A stretch of DNA of 5,572 nucleotides, from positions 311,233 through 316,804 of the forward strand of contig KI543219.1 of the NCBI GenBank assembly GCA_000496215.1, given 5' to 3'. The notes below the pieces were generated by a model. The model did not search any database and was not told the origin of the DNA. It saw only the letters and a program-made list of their open reading frames with translations. Below, one piece after another: positions 1 to 5,556 of this stretch. Within the stretch, counting starts at the first letter, position 1. Every line of letters starts with the position of its first letter. The stretch is from an uncultured archaeon A07HN63. Its GTDB lineage: Archaea > Halobacteriota > Halobacteria > Halobacteriales > Haloferacaceae. Made by a program: the position numbers and the translations under genes.

Positions 1-687
1 CTGGCCGCGATGGCCGCCGTCGACGCGGTCAACATCGTCTCTGCGGTGGTGTTCGCGGCCGTCGGCCTCGCGTGGCTGGCTGTCGGCGGTCAGCTCAACG
101 GCCAGCTGGCGGGGGCTGCTGGCGCTATGTTCGTCGCTGCCGTCCTTGTCGCCGTCGCGGGGCGAACGATCTGGGGGCGACGGCGACGCGTGACGGGTCG
201 GCTCACCGACGTAACGGCAAGGTTGTTCGCGTGGCTGAGCACCGTCGTCCCACGCTTCTCCGCGCCGGAACGGGCGGCGCTGGCCCGGCGTGTGGAGGGA
301 TTCGTCGACGACCTCGAACTGATCGCAGCCGACCGGCGGACGCTGGTGGCCGTCGGCGGCTACTCGCTGGCCGGCTGGCTGTGTCAGCTGCTGGCCTTCT
401 GGGCGGCCTTCGGTGCCATCGGTGAGCCGATTTCGGTGACCGCGGCGCTGGTCGCGGTGCCGCTGGCGTCGGCCGCGCTGGCGTTGCCGCTGCCCGGTGG
501 AGCGGGCGGTATCGAGAGCGCGCTTGTCGGCGTGCTCGTCGGGACGCCGGTCGCGTCGATCAGCCCGCCAGTCGCCGTCGCTGGGGTCGTCCTATTTCGC
601 GGGGTGGCGTACTGGCTACCAACGACGCTCGGCGGGCTGGTGTTCGCCGAGTCGGCCGTCCACTGGTATCGGCAATCGCAGCGATGA
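1..687 (+). CDS. Lysylphosphatidylglycerol synthase TM-region / UPF0104 flippase-like membrane protein (5' truncated)
   Basis: This is the C-terminal part (about 228 residues) of an integral membrane protein. The frame is open to the left edge, and family members are usually above 300 residues, so the ATG at 10 is internal rather than the start. Hydrophobic segments are encoded near 28-90, 106-162, 343-417, 436-492, 508-550 and 568-636. They are separated by an Arg-rich cytoplasmic-type loop (GRRRRVTGR, from about 175) and a charged amphipathic stretch (250-340). The family hallmark PGGAGGIES lies at 493-519, and the late FRGVAYWLPTTLGG motif at 595-636; both match the LPG_synthase_TM/UPF0104 (TIGR00374-like) family. 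Bacterial relatives act on aminoacylated lipids, and archaeal relatives such as AglD are tied to glycolipid or protein glycosylation. The exact substrate here cannot be inferred, because the N-terminal half and its neighbours are outside the window. It ends with TGA at 685-687. Family is confident, function is not. Confidence 0.85.
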   Translation: MAAMAAVDAVNIVSAVVFAAVGLAWLAVGGQLNGQLAGAAGAMFVAAVLVAVAGRTIWGRRRRVTGRLTDVTARLFAWLSTVVPRFSAPERAALARRVEGFVDDLELIAADRRTLVAVGGYSLAGWLCQLLAFWAAFGAIGEPISVTAALVAVPLASAALALPLPGGAGGIESALVGVLVGTPVASISPPVAVAGVVLFRGVAYWLPTTLGGLVFAESAVHWYRQSQR

Positions 688-768
688 CCGGGATTGCTCG
701 CTGATCGCGTGTGATCGTCTCGCACGAAATCGGCCGACAGACGGTGGCTGTGCCGGCAATACGATGCC

Positions 769-774
769 TTTAAA
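769..774 (+). promoter_or_regulatory. TATA box for rps19e
   Basis: TTTAAA stands out in GC-rich sequence, 25-30 nt before the ATG at 799. This is the spacing expected when haloarchaeal transcription begins at or within a base or two of the start codon, giving a leaderless mRNA. No Shine-Dalgarno-like sequence lies between it and the ATG. The transcription start is inferred, not seen. Confidence 0.6.
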
Positions 775-798
775 CGCAGCAAACCGGAACACGGCCCT

Positions 799-1254
799 AT
801 GGTAACTCTCTACGACGTGCCGGCCGAGGAGCTCATCGAGGAGCTCACAGCCCGGCTCGCAGACCGGCTTGAAACGCCGGAGTGGATCGAGTTCACGAAG
901 ACGAGCCACGACCGCGAGCTTCCGCCACAGCAAGATGACTTCTGGGAGCGACGCGCAGCCAGCCTGCTCCGCAAGGTTGCGATCAACGGCCCTATCGGCG
1001 TTGAGCGGCTGTCGACGCAGTACGGCGGGACGAAGGGCGGCACCAACCGCTACGCTGTCGCGCCGCCACAACAGGTCGACGGCTCCCGAAAGATCATCCG
1101 CGAGGCGCTCACCCAGCTCGAAGACGAGGGGCTCGTCCAGACCGCACAGGGCGAGGGTCGCCGCACGACCGCTGACGGTGACGCCTTCCTTGACGAGGTC
1201 GCACAGGCTGTCTTTGAGGACCTCGACCGGCCGGAACTCGAACGCTACGCGTAA
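799..1254 (+). CDS. rps19e: 30S ribosomal protein S19e
   Basis: The 151-residue product is the archaeal/eukaryotic S19e protein of the small ribosomal subunit, a winged-helix RNA-binding protein needed for 40S/30S maturation in eukaryotes and archaea and absent from bacteria. The start MVTLYDVPAEELIEEL is typical. The conserved core follows: PEWIEFTKTSHDRELPP (27-43), DFWERRAASLLRKVAINGP (47-65), the basic loop YGGTKGGTNRY (75-85) and the recognition-helix region GSRKIIREALTQLEDEGLV (95-113). The last residues carry an acidic tail (DLDRPELERYA), as is usual for haloarchaeal ribosomal proteins. Length matches the family. The ATG at 799 is supported by the TTTAAA box 25-30 nt upstream. The PDCD5-like gene follows after 102 nt, a common archaeal arrangement. 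Nothing is unusual in the gene. Confidence 0.97.
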   Translation: MVTLYDVPAEELIEELTARLADRLETPEWIEFTKTSHDRELPPQQDDFWERRAASLLRKVAINGPIGVERLSTQYGGTKGGTNRYAVAPPQQVDGSRKIIREALTQLEDEGLVQTAQGEGRRTTADGDAFLDEVAQAVFEDLDRPELERYA

Positions 1255-1320
1255 GACAAAGGACGGTCCGATACCGGGGTGGATTTTCACTGTTCGCCCG
1301 CGAGGCGAATCTCCGTGTCC

Positions 1321-1332
1321 GAAACGGTTTTT
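1321..1332 (+). promoter_or_regulatory. BRE/TATA-like promoter for the PDCD5-like gene
   Basis: The stretch GAAACGGTTTTT has an A-rich BRE-like part (1322-1324) followed by a T-run (1328-1332) that ends 25 nt before the ATG at 1357. This is a degenerate TATA element at leaderless spacing. It suggests the PDCD5/PP-loop pair can be transcribed separately from rps19e. Assignment is by position and composition only. Confidence 0.45.
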
Positions 1333-1356
1333 GGTGCAGCACGACGATACGACTGT

Positions 1357-1710
1357 ATGAGCGACAGTCCCGACGACGACCGACTCGAAGAACTCCGCGA
1401 GCAGAAAAAAGAGGAGTTGAAAGATCGGCAGCAGGGCACCGCCGAGGGCGCGGAGGCCCAGCAGGCCGCACAGGAACAGGCCGAGGCACAGCGTGAGGCC
1501 ATCCTGAAACAGCACCTGACCGACGGCGCCCGCCAGCGACTCAACGCCATCGAGATGTCGAAACCGGAGGTCGCAAAGAAGGTCAAACAGCAACTGGTCG
1601 CCCTCGCCCAGAGCGGCCGCGTGCAGGACAAGATCGACGAACAGCAGATGAAGGAGTTGCTGAAGGAACTCCAGCCGGACTCGAAATCCTTCGACATCCA
1701 GCGGCGGTAG
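1357..1710 (+). CDS. PDCD5-family DNA-binding protein (DUF122)
   Basis: The 117-residue product belongs to the PDCD5/TFAR19 family, which archaea annotate as DNA-binding protein. It is a small helical-bundle protein that often sits next to rps19e. The N-terminus (about 1-45) is a highly charged Glu/Gln/Ala-rich helical segment (LEELREQKKEELKDRQQ), as in eukaryotic PDCD5. The conserved core runs from about 48: EAILKQHLTDGARQRLNAIE, then KPEVAKKVKQQLVALAQSG, then the C-terminal DKIDEQQMKELLKEL. The start MSDSPDDD at 1357 is chosen over an in-frame ATG at 1279. The intervening residues are Arg/Cys-rich and unlike the family, and the promoter-like sequence at 1321-1332 lies inside that extension. 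The stop TAG at 1708-1710 is 1 nt before the next ATG, so the two genes are almost certainly cotranscribed. The molecular role in archaea is not settled; DNA binding is a family annotation. Confidence 0.93.
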   Translation: MSDSPDDDRLEELREQKKEELKDRQQGTAEGAEAQQAAQEQAEAQREAILKQHLTDGARQRLNAIEMSKPEVAKKVKQQLVALAQSGRVQDKIDEQQMKELLKELQPDSKSFDIQRR

Positions 1711-1711
1711 G

Positions 1712-2302
1712 ATGGAGCTGGCACTGCTGTACAGCGGGGGCAAGGACTCCTCGCTGGCGGCACTCCTGCTCGACGATTTTTACGACGTAACGCTCGTGAC
1801 GGCACAGTTCGGCGTGACCGACGACTGGAAACACGCCCGCGAGGCCGCCGAATCGCTGGGCTTCCCGTTCGAGATCGTCTCACTCGACGATGCGGTCGCC
1901 GAGGAGGCCGTCGACCAGATGGTCGAGGACGACTTTCCGCGCAACGGTATCCAGCGCGTTCACGACCACGCGCTGGAAACCATCGCCGACCTCGATTACG
2001 ACGCCGTCGCCGACGGCAGCCGCCGTGACGACCGGGTCCCGACCGTGTCGCGAGCAACCGCCCAGAGCCTCGAGGACCGCCACGACGTCGACTACATCGC
2101 GCCGCTGGCAGGGTTCGGCCGCCACGCGGTCGACGGCCTCGTGGCTGCCAGCTTCGAGGTCGAAACCGGCCCGAGCGAGGAGATTCCAAAGGCGGATTAC
2201 GAGGCCGAACTGCGAGCCATACTGGCCGACCGCCACGGCGAGGACGCCATCGGCGACATCTTTCCGGACCACGAACAGACCTACGTCCACGACCAGCAGT
2301 AG
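1712..2302 (+). CDS. PP-loop ATP-pyrophosphatase domain protein (COG2117 / DUF7411-like)
   Basis: The 196-residue protein is a single adenine-nucleotide alpha-hydrolase (PP-loop/N-type ATP pyrophosphatase) domain. The P-loop SGGKDSS is at residues 8-14, right after the first beta strand (ALLY). A second conserved patch, DGSRRDDRVP (101-110), fits the substrate/Mg-ATP region of this fold. It is followed by YIAPLAGFGR (128-137) and a C-terminal FPDHEQTYVHD (184-194), both characteristic of the archaeal COG2117 set. Enzymes of this fold adenylate a substrate before transfer of sulfur or nitrogen, for example in tRNA thiolation, tRNA-lysidine, NAD, GMP or diphthamide synthesis. COG2117 members have been described as possible tRNA-modification subunits, but I know of no proven substrate. 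It is shorter than diphthine-ammonia ligase and lacks that enzyme's C-terminal domain. The 1-nt gap to the PDCD5-like gene and closeness to rps19e favour a role in translation; that is inference. No Shine-Dalgarno is visible. Confidence 0.88.
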   Translation: MELALLYSGGKDSSLAALLLDDFYDVTLVTAQFGVTDDWKHAREAAESLGFPFEIVSLDDAVAEEAVDQMVEDDFPRNGIQRVHDHALETIADLDYDAVADGSRRDDRVPTVSRATAQSLEDRHDVDYIAPLAGFGRHAVDGLVAASFEVETGPSEEIPKADYEAELRAILADRHGEDAIGDIFPDHEQTYVHDQQ

Positions 2303-2325
2303 ACAGGTGTCGGCACGAGTCGACA

Positions 2326-2339
2326 GCCAACCGGTTGGC
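2326..2339. repeat. Perfect 14-bp palindrome, possible operator
   Basis: GCCAACCGGTTGGC is identical to its own reverse complement. It lies 24 nt after the stop of the PP-loop gene and 51 nt before the EamA start codon, just upstream of the weak BRE/TATA-like sequence at 2352-2363. That position would suit a dimeric transcription factor, but no regulator is identified. The symmetry does not continue beyond the 14 bp. Confidence 0.4.
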
Positions 2340-2351
2340 ATACCGGAAGAT

Positions 2352-2363
2352 CGAACCGTTGAA
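2352..2363 (+). promoter_or_regulatory. Weak BRE/TATA-like element before the EamA gene
   Basis: CGAACCGTTGAA resembles the haloarchaeal BRE plus TATA layout, with the TTGAA part 27-31 nt before the ATG at 2390. The TATA part is far from consensus, so this is a tentative promoter. Readthrough from the PP-loop gene, which ends 87 nt upstream, is an alternative. Confidence 0.3.
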
Positions 2364-2367
2364 CCGC

Positions 2368-2384
2368 GGGCCGGCCGTCGGCCC
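2368..2384. repeat. GC-rich inverted repeat (6-bp arms, 5-nt spacer) just before the EamA start
   Basis: GGGCCG (2368-2373) and CGGCCC (2379-2384) are perfect inverted copies flanking GCCGT, ending 5 nt before the ATG at 2390. If this is transcribed from upstream it could fold into a short stem in front of the start codon; if the transcript is leaderless it lies in promoter DNA. Such short GC-rich arms also arise by chance at this base composition. Confidence 0.3.
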
Positions 2385-2389
2385 TGTCA

Positions 2390-3271
2390 ATGGATGCAGG
2401 TATCGGCGTCTCGGTCGGCGCCGCCCTCGTGTGGGGCTGCTATCTCTTCTATCTCAAGCGCGCCTTCGACGGCTACGCCGCCTCGACGCTGACTGTCCTG
2501 ATCAACGGGTTCGCGCTGGTGTGGTATCTCCCCGTCCTGCTCGGGACACTCGGCGTGAGTGGGGCTATCGACGCGCTGGTCGCCTTCGATCCGGCGCAGA
2601 TAGGTGCCATTGCCCTGACCGCAGTGTCGGTCGCCGGCGCGATGATCGCGTTTCTGCGCGCGCTGGCAGTTGGCGAGGTCTCCTACGTCGCGCCGATCAG
2701 CAAGATCGTCCCCGTCTTCGTCCTCCCCATCGAGATCGTCGCGCTCGGGCAGATGCTGACGCTGCTGGAGGTCGCCGGCGTCGTCGTGGCGACCGCGGCC
2801 GTCTACGTCGCCAACTTCCGGGGTGGCTCGCTGCTCGATCCGCTCCGGCGGGCGACCACGTCGTCGGCCGCGCGGCTGGCGCTGGTGAGCGCGATGGCCT
2901 TCGCCGTCGGCGACGTTGCCAGACGGGTCGGCCTGCAGGAGCTGTCGATCCCGGTCGCGCTGTGGGTGCCGCTGTTGCTCGGCGGCGTCGCCGTCGTGCT
3001 GGTGCCGGCGGCCGTGCGAGCGGGACCGCCGAGAACGCTGCGAGCTGATCTTCCGAAGCTCGTGGCCGGCGGGCTGCTGGTCGCCGCGGGCGAGTGGCTG
3101 ACGAACATCGCCTTCTCGCTGGTGCCGGCGAGTATCGCCTCGCCGATCATCAACACGCAGGCGGTCGTCGCCGTCGTCCTCGGCGGACTGCTGCTGGACG
3201 AACAGCAGTTCGGGGTGCGGCTCGTCGCCGCCGGCCTCGCGGTCGCCGGGGTGACGATGATCGCGGTGTGA
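2390..3271 (+). CDS. EamA/DMT-superfamily transporter
   Basis: The 293-residue, strongly hydrophobic protein has about ten membrane spans, approximately at residues 4-22, 33-54, 70-92, 98-117, 123-141, 160-178, 187-208, 223-243, 247-268 and 274-293. It shows the internal duplication of the drug/metabolite transporter superfamily. In the first half, ALAVGEVSYVAPISKIVPVF (91-110) leads into GQMLTLLEVAGVVV (120-133). In the second half, FSLVPASIASPIINTQ (242-257) leads into LLLDEQQFGVRLVAAGLAV (267-285). Each repeats the EamA pattern of helix, Pro-containing helix, short acidic or polar turn, then Gly-rich helix. The usual Glu of the turn is Gln121 in the first repeat but Glu271 in the second. 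Length is normal for two EamA domains. Substrate is unknown; relatives export amino acids, nucleosides or other metabolites. An in-frame TGA at 2360-2362 rules out much upstream extension, so the ATG at 2390 is the natural start. Confidence 0.9.
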   Translation: MDAGIGVSVGAALVWGCYLFYLKRAFDGYAASTLTVLINGFALVWYLPVLLGTLGVSGAIDALVAFDPAQIGAIALTAVSVAGAMIAFLRALAVGEVSYVAPISKIVPVFVLPIEIVALGQMLTLLEVAGVVVATAAVYVANFRGGSLLDPLRRATTSSAARLALVSAMAFAVGDVARRVGLQELSIPVALWVPLLLGGVAVVLVPAAVRAGPPRTLRADLPKLVAGGLLVAAGEWLTNIAFSLVPASIASPIINTQAVVAVVLGGLLLDEQQFGVRLVAAGLAVAGVTMIAV

Positions 3272-3350
3272 GTGGCATGCTGATCCGGCGGCGGTGGCTG
3301 TTCGGTAGTCGCGGTCGGAATACGTCATCGAAGGCGCGAAAGGAAGACAG

Positions 3351-3357
3351 ATATGTA
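3351..3357 (+). promoter_or_regulatory. TATA-like element for the Usp-domain gene
   Basis: ATATGTA, preceded by a purine-rich stretch (GAAAGGAAGACAG, 3338-3350), begins 26 nt before the ATG at 3377. It is the only A/T-rich patch in the gap and fits a BRE/TATA pair for a leaderless mRNA. It contains the ATG at 3353 that would give a longer protein, which argues against that start. Confidence 0.5.
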
Positions 3358-3376
3358 TCCCAGTGCAAGCGGACCC

Positions 3377-3775
3377 ATGACGACGACGCTCGTGACGGTC
3401 CGGTACCCGCTGACGGCAGCGGGCCGCCGCACAATCGACCACGGGCTCGATCATCTTGCTGACGACGAGGATTCGCTGATCGTCCTCCATGTCTCGTTGC
3501 TGCAGAACGGCGAGACGATCAGCCGAGAGGATCTGCAGGAGGCCGTCGAGGCCGAGTTCGGCGAGATTCGTGCTCACTACATCGTCCGGCAGGGATACAT
3601 GCTCGAAGAGGCGATCATCGACGAGGTTGCCAGACAGGACGCCGATTACGTTGTCGTCGGGAAAACCAAGCGCGGGCGACTACAGCGGTGGCTCGGCCGG
3701 CTGCTCGGCCTCTACCCGGATCTCGAAGCCGAGCTTGCGACACAGCTCAACACGGAACTCGAGGTCGTCGGCTGA
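3377..3775 (+). CDS. Universal stress protein (UspA) domain protein, divergent
   Basis: The 132-residue product fits a single UspA-like alpha/beta domain of the small cytoplasmic type. An initial beta strand (TTLVTVRYPL, 2-11) leads into a helix (15-28), followed by strand SLIVLHVSLL (33-42), a helix EDLQEAVEAEFGEI (51-64), strand AHYIV (66-70), a helix LEEAIIDEVARQ (76-87), strand DADYVVVGKT (88-97) and the RG-containing segment RGRLQRWLGRLLG (99-111). The HV strand and the DADYVVVG strand are the most Usp-like features. Two functional parts are degenerate: the Asp near the end of strand 1 that is usual in ATP-binding Usps is missing, and the usual G-x2-G-x9-G-S/T loop appears as GKTKRGRLQRWLGR. 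ATP binding is therefore doubtful. The start MTTTLVTV at 3377 is preferred over an ATG at 3353, which falls inside the TATA-like element. hisS follows 83 nt later with its own candidate promoter. Confidence 0.8.
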   Translation: MTTTLVTVRYPLTAAGRRTIDHGLDHLADDEDSLIVLHVSLLQNGETISREDLQEAVEAEFGEIRAHYIVRQGYMLEEAIIDEVARQDADYVVVGKTKRGRLQRWLGRLLGLYPDLEAELATQLNTELEVVG

Positions 3776-3828
3776 GGCGATCACCGCGGCGAAGCAGGCT
3801 GCCCCAGCGGAGCCGACGAACAACAGCA

Positions 3829-3834
3829 TTCAAG
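3829..3834 (+). promoter_or_regulatory. TATA-like element for hisS
   Basis: TTCAAG lies 25-30 nt before the hisS ATG at 3859, the same spacing as TTTAAA before rps19e. The match to the haloarchaeal TATA consensus is partial. It supports the short hisS start and a leaderless transcript. Confidence 0.4.
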
Positions 3835-3858
3835 CGCGGCCCTCGCAAACGCCTCGGC

Positions 3859-5157
3859 ATGTACGACCGACTCAAAGGATTTCGTGACTTCTACCCCGAC
3901 GAGATGAGCGCTCGCCGGGAGGTCATCGACACCGTCGAGGGCGCGGCCGCACGGTACGGGTTCCGCGAAATCGACACACCGACGCTGGAGGCGACGGAAC
4001 TCTACACCGACAAATCCGGCGACGAGATCGTCGACCAGCTCTACAACTTCACCGACAAGGGTGGCCGCGAGGTGACGCTCACGCCGGAGTTGACGCCGAC
4101 GGTCGCCCGGATGGTCGTCGCCAGACAGCAGGCCCTCTCGAAGCCGATCAAATGGTACTCGACGCGGCCGTTCTGGCGCTACGAACAGGTCCAGCAGGGC
4201 CGGTTCCGGGAGTTCTACCAGACAAACGTCGATATCTTTGGCTCCAGTGAGCCAGCCGCCGATGCCGAGATTCTCGCCTTCGCCGCGGACGCGCTGATCG
4301 ATCTCGGCCTGACCGGCGAGGATTTCGAGTTCCGTGTCTCTCACCGCGATCTGCTGGGTGGCCTTCTGGACGCCTTCGACGCCGAGGTCGATACCGAGGC
4401 CGCGATCCGCGCGGTCGACAAATCCGCAAAGATAGACGACGAGGAGTACTACCGGCTGCTGGAAGACGCCGGTCTCACCGTCGATCAGGCGGCCACGTTC
4501 GACGAGCTGCTGAGTACTGACGACCTCGATGATCTCGTCGATTTCGCCGAGACCGACCGCGTCGCCGACGCTGTTGCCAATCTCGAAGCTGTCCTCGGCG
4601 CCGCCGACGATTTCGGCGTTCGGGAGTTCTGTGACGTGTCGCTAGAGACGGCGCGGGGGCTGGACTACTACACGGGCGTCGTCTTCGAGTGCTTCGACTC
4701 GACGGGCGAGGTCTCGCGGTCGGTCTTCGGCGGCGGCCGCTACGATGACCTCATCGAGAGCTTTGGTGGGCAGTCCACCCCCGCCGTCGGGGTCGCGCCC
4801 GGCCACGCTACCCTGCAGTTGCTCTGTGAGCGTGCCGGCGTCTGGCCGGAGGAGGCGCCGTCGACGGACTACTACGTGCTGAGCGTCGGCGATACCCGCG
4901 CGGTCGCGGCCGATATCGCCCGTGACCTCCGCGAACGCGGTCACATCGTCGAGAGCGACGTTGCCGACCGGAGCTTCGGCGCGCAGATGGGGTACGCCGA
5001 CTCGATCAACGCCGAGACGGTCGTCATCGTCGGCGAGCAGGATCTCGAAAACGACGAGGTGACGCTGAAGGAGATGGCCTCCGGCGACCAGACGACCGCG
5101 CCCGTCGGCGAGTTCCCCGGCGACAGCGAGCGGCCGACCTACGAGGACTGGCGCTGA
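3859..5157 (+). CDS. hisS: Histidine--tRNA ligase (HisRS)
   Basis: The 432-residue enzyme attaches histidine to tRNA-His using ATP, in the cytoplasm, as a class IIa synthetase. The N-terminal GFRDFYPDEM is typical. TPELTPTVARMV (75-86) gives the Glu and Thr of the histidine/motif 1 region. Motif 2 is FWRYEQVQQGRFREFYQ (105-121), with Arg107 and the GRxREF signature. The HisRS-specific ARGLDYYTG (265-273), including the catalytic Arg266, shows this is a true HisRS and not the HisZ paralogue. GGGRYDDL opens the motif 3 region. Residues from about 335 (DYYVLSVGDTRAVAADIA onward) form the alpha/beta anticodon-binding domain, with SFGAQMGYAD inside. One oddity is that the motif 3 segment reads VGVAPGHATLQLL, so Thr318 sits where most HisRS enzymes carry the ATP-binding Arg. 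The start MYDRLKGF at 3859 is chosen; the open frame reaches back into the Usp gene, but that stretch is Arg/Pro-rich and unlike HisRS. Confidence 0.97.
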   Translation: MYDRLKGFRDFYPDEMSARREVIDTVEGAAARYGFREIDTPTLEATELYTDKSGDEIVDQLYNFTDKGGREVTLTPELTPTVARMVVARQQALSKPIKWYSTRPFWRYEQVQQGRFREFYQTNVDIFGSSEPAADAEILAFAADALIDLGLTGEDFEFRVSHRDLLGGLLDAFDAEVDTEAAIRAVDKSAKIDDEEYYRLLEDAGLTVDQAATFDELLSTDDLDDLVDFAETDRVADAVANLEAVLGAADDFGVREFCDVSLETARGLDYYTGVVFECFDSTGEVSRSVFGGGRYDDLIESFGGQSTPAVGVAPGHATLQLLCERAGVWPEEAPSTDYYVLSVGDTRAVAADIARDLRERGHIVESDVADRSFGAQMGYADSINAETVVIVGEQDLENDEVTLKEMASGDQTTAPVGEFPGDSERPTYEDWR

Positions 5158-5235
5158 GACGAGCGAGCAGTGACGACAGGATCCGACCCGCGATCCCGAC
5201 CTGTCGCGACCTACCACGACCGACCGTCGCTCATC

Positions 5236-5443
5236 ATGGCTGACCGCGATACATACGAAAAGGAAAACACGGCTGCCGATACGTGGGGGATCAGGCTCTA
5301 TATTGGTATCCTCCTGTTTGTCGGCGGACTCCTCACCGTCTATCAGTCGACGACCGGAACCGAGGCCCCCTTTCTGGGTTGGCGTGGCCGTGACGGTGGG
5401 CAGCGCTGTCTACGTTGGGCGACTCCTCCGAGCAGCGATATGA
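5236..5443 (+). pseudogene. Small two-helix membrane protein gene with an apparent single-base frameshift
   Basis: From the ATG at 5236 the frame encodes a charged head (MADRDTYEKENTAADTWG) and a clear membrane helix (IRLYIGILLFVGGLLTVYQ, residues 19-37). Past about 5370 this frame turns hydrophilic with Cys, Arg and Pro (WRGRDGGQRCLRW and on) and runs to a TGA at 5485-5487, which is unlike haloarchaeal proteins. The +1 frame from 5378 instead reads VGVAVTVGSAVYVGRLLRAA, then Ile, and stops at TGA 5441-5443; that is a good second helix with a basic end. Removing one base from the C5-T3 run at 5366-5373 joins the frames through ...TEAPFWVGVAV..., giving a coherent 68-residue protein. So this is either a true one-base insertion or a sequencing error; a natural +1 frameshift is less likely. 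I do not recognise the family. It begins 78 nt after hisS with no strong TATA box, so cotranscription with hisS is possible. Confidence 0.6.
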
Positions 5444-5556
5444 GCGCGTTTTGCGGTGAGAACACACCACGTCCTGACCCGGAATGAGCGATTGTGAGGC
5501 CGTGACCGACAGGTAGAATCAACGCTGAGATAGAGGCACCGACTACGGGTGATGCT

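Noticed and set aside
10..12. The ATG at position 10 as the true start of the first gene.
   Set aside because: The frame stays open to the left edge and the protein would be far shorter than the UPF0104 family, so the gene is truncated by the window.
1279..1356. A 26-residue N-terminal extension of the PDCD5-like protein.
   Set aside because: The extension is unlike the family and contains the promoter-like sequence of the gene.
616..1743. A 375-codon open frame on the minus strand across rps19e and the PDCD5-like gene.
   Set aside because: It runs antisense to well-identified genes and across their promoters, and its composition is what high GC third-position bias produces. No family is recognisable.
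1287..2390. A 367-codon Arg-rich open frame on the minus strand opposite the PDCD5-like and PP-loop genes.
   Set aside because: The extreme Arg/Ser/Pro content is typical of a shadow frame in GC-rich DNA, and the + strand genes are clear.
3353..3376. An 8-residue longer start for the Usp protein.
   Set aside because: That ATG lies inside the TATA-like element, and the Usp fold begins directly with MTTTLVTV.
2387..3577. A 396-codon open frame on the minus strand opposite the EamA gene.
   Set aside because: The translation is a low-complexity Arg/Asp/His/Gln-rich sequence with no domain, and it extends into the Usp gene. The sense frame encodes a convincing ten-helix transporter.
3688..3858. 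A 57-residue N-terminal extension of HisRS overlapping the Usp gene.
   Set aside because: It is Arg/Pro-rich, lies largely inside another gene, and HisRS proteins begin near MYDRLKGFRDFYP.
5444..5556. A short T-run (TTTT at 5448-5451) as a terminator for the preceding gene.
   Set aside because: Only four T residues and no stem; too weak to call.
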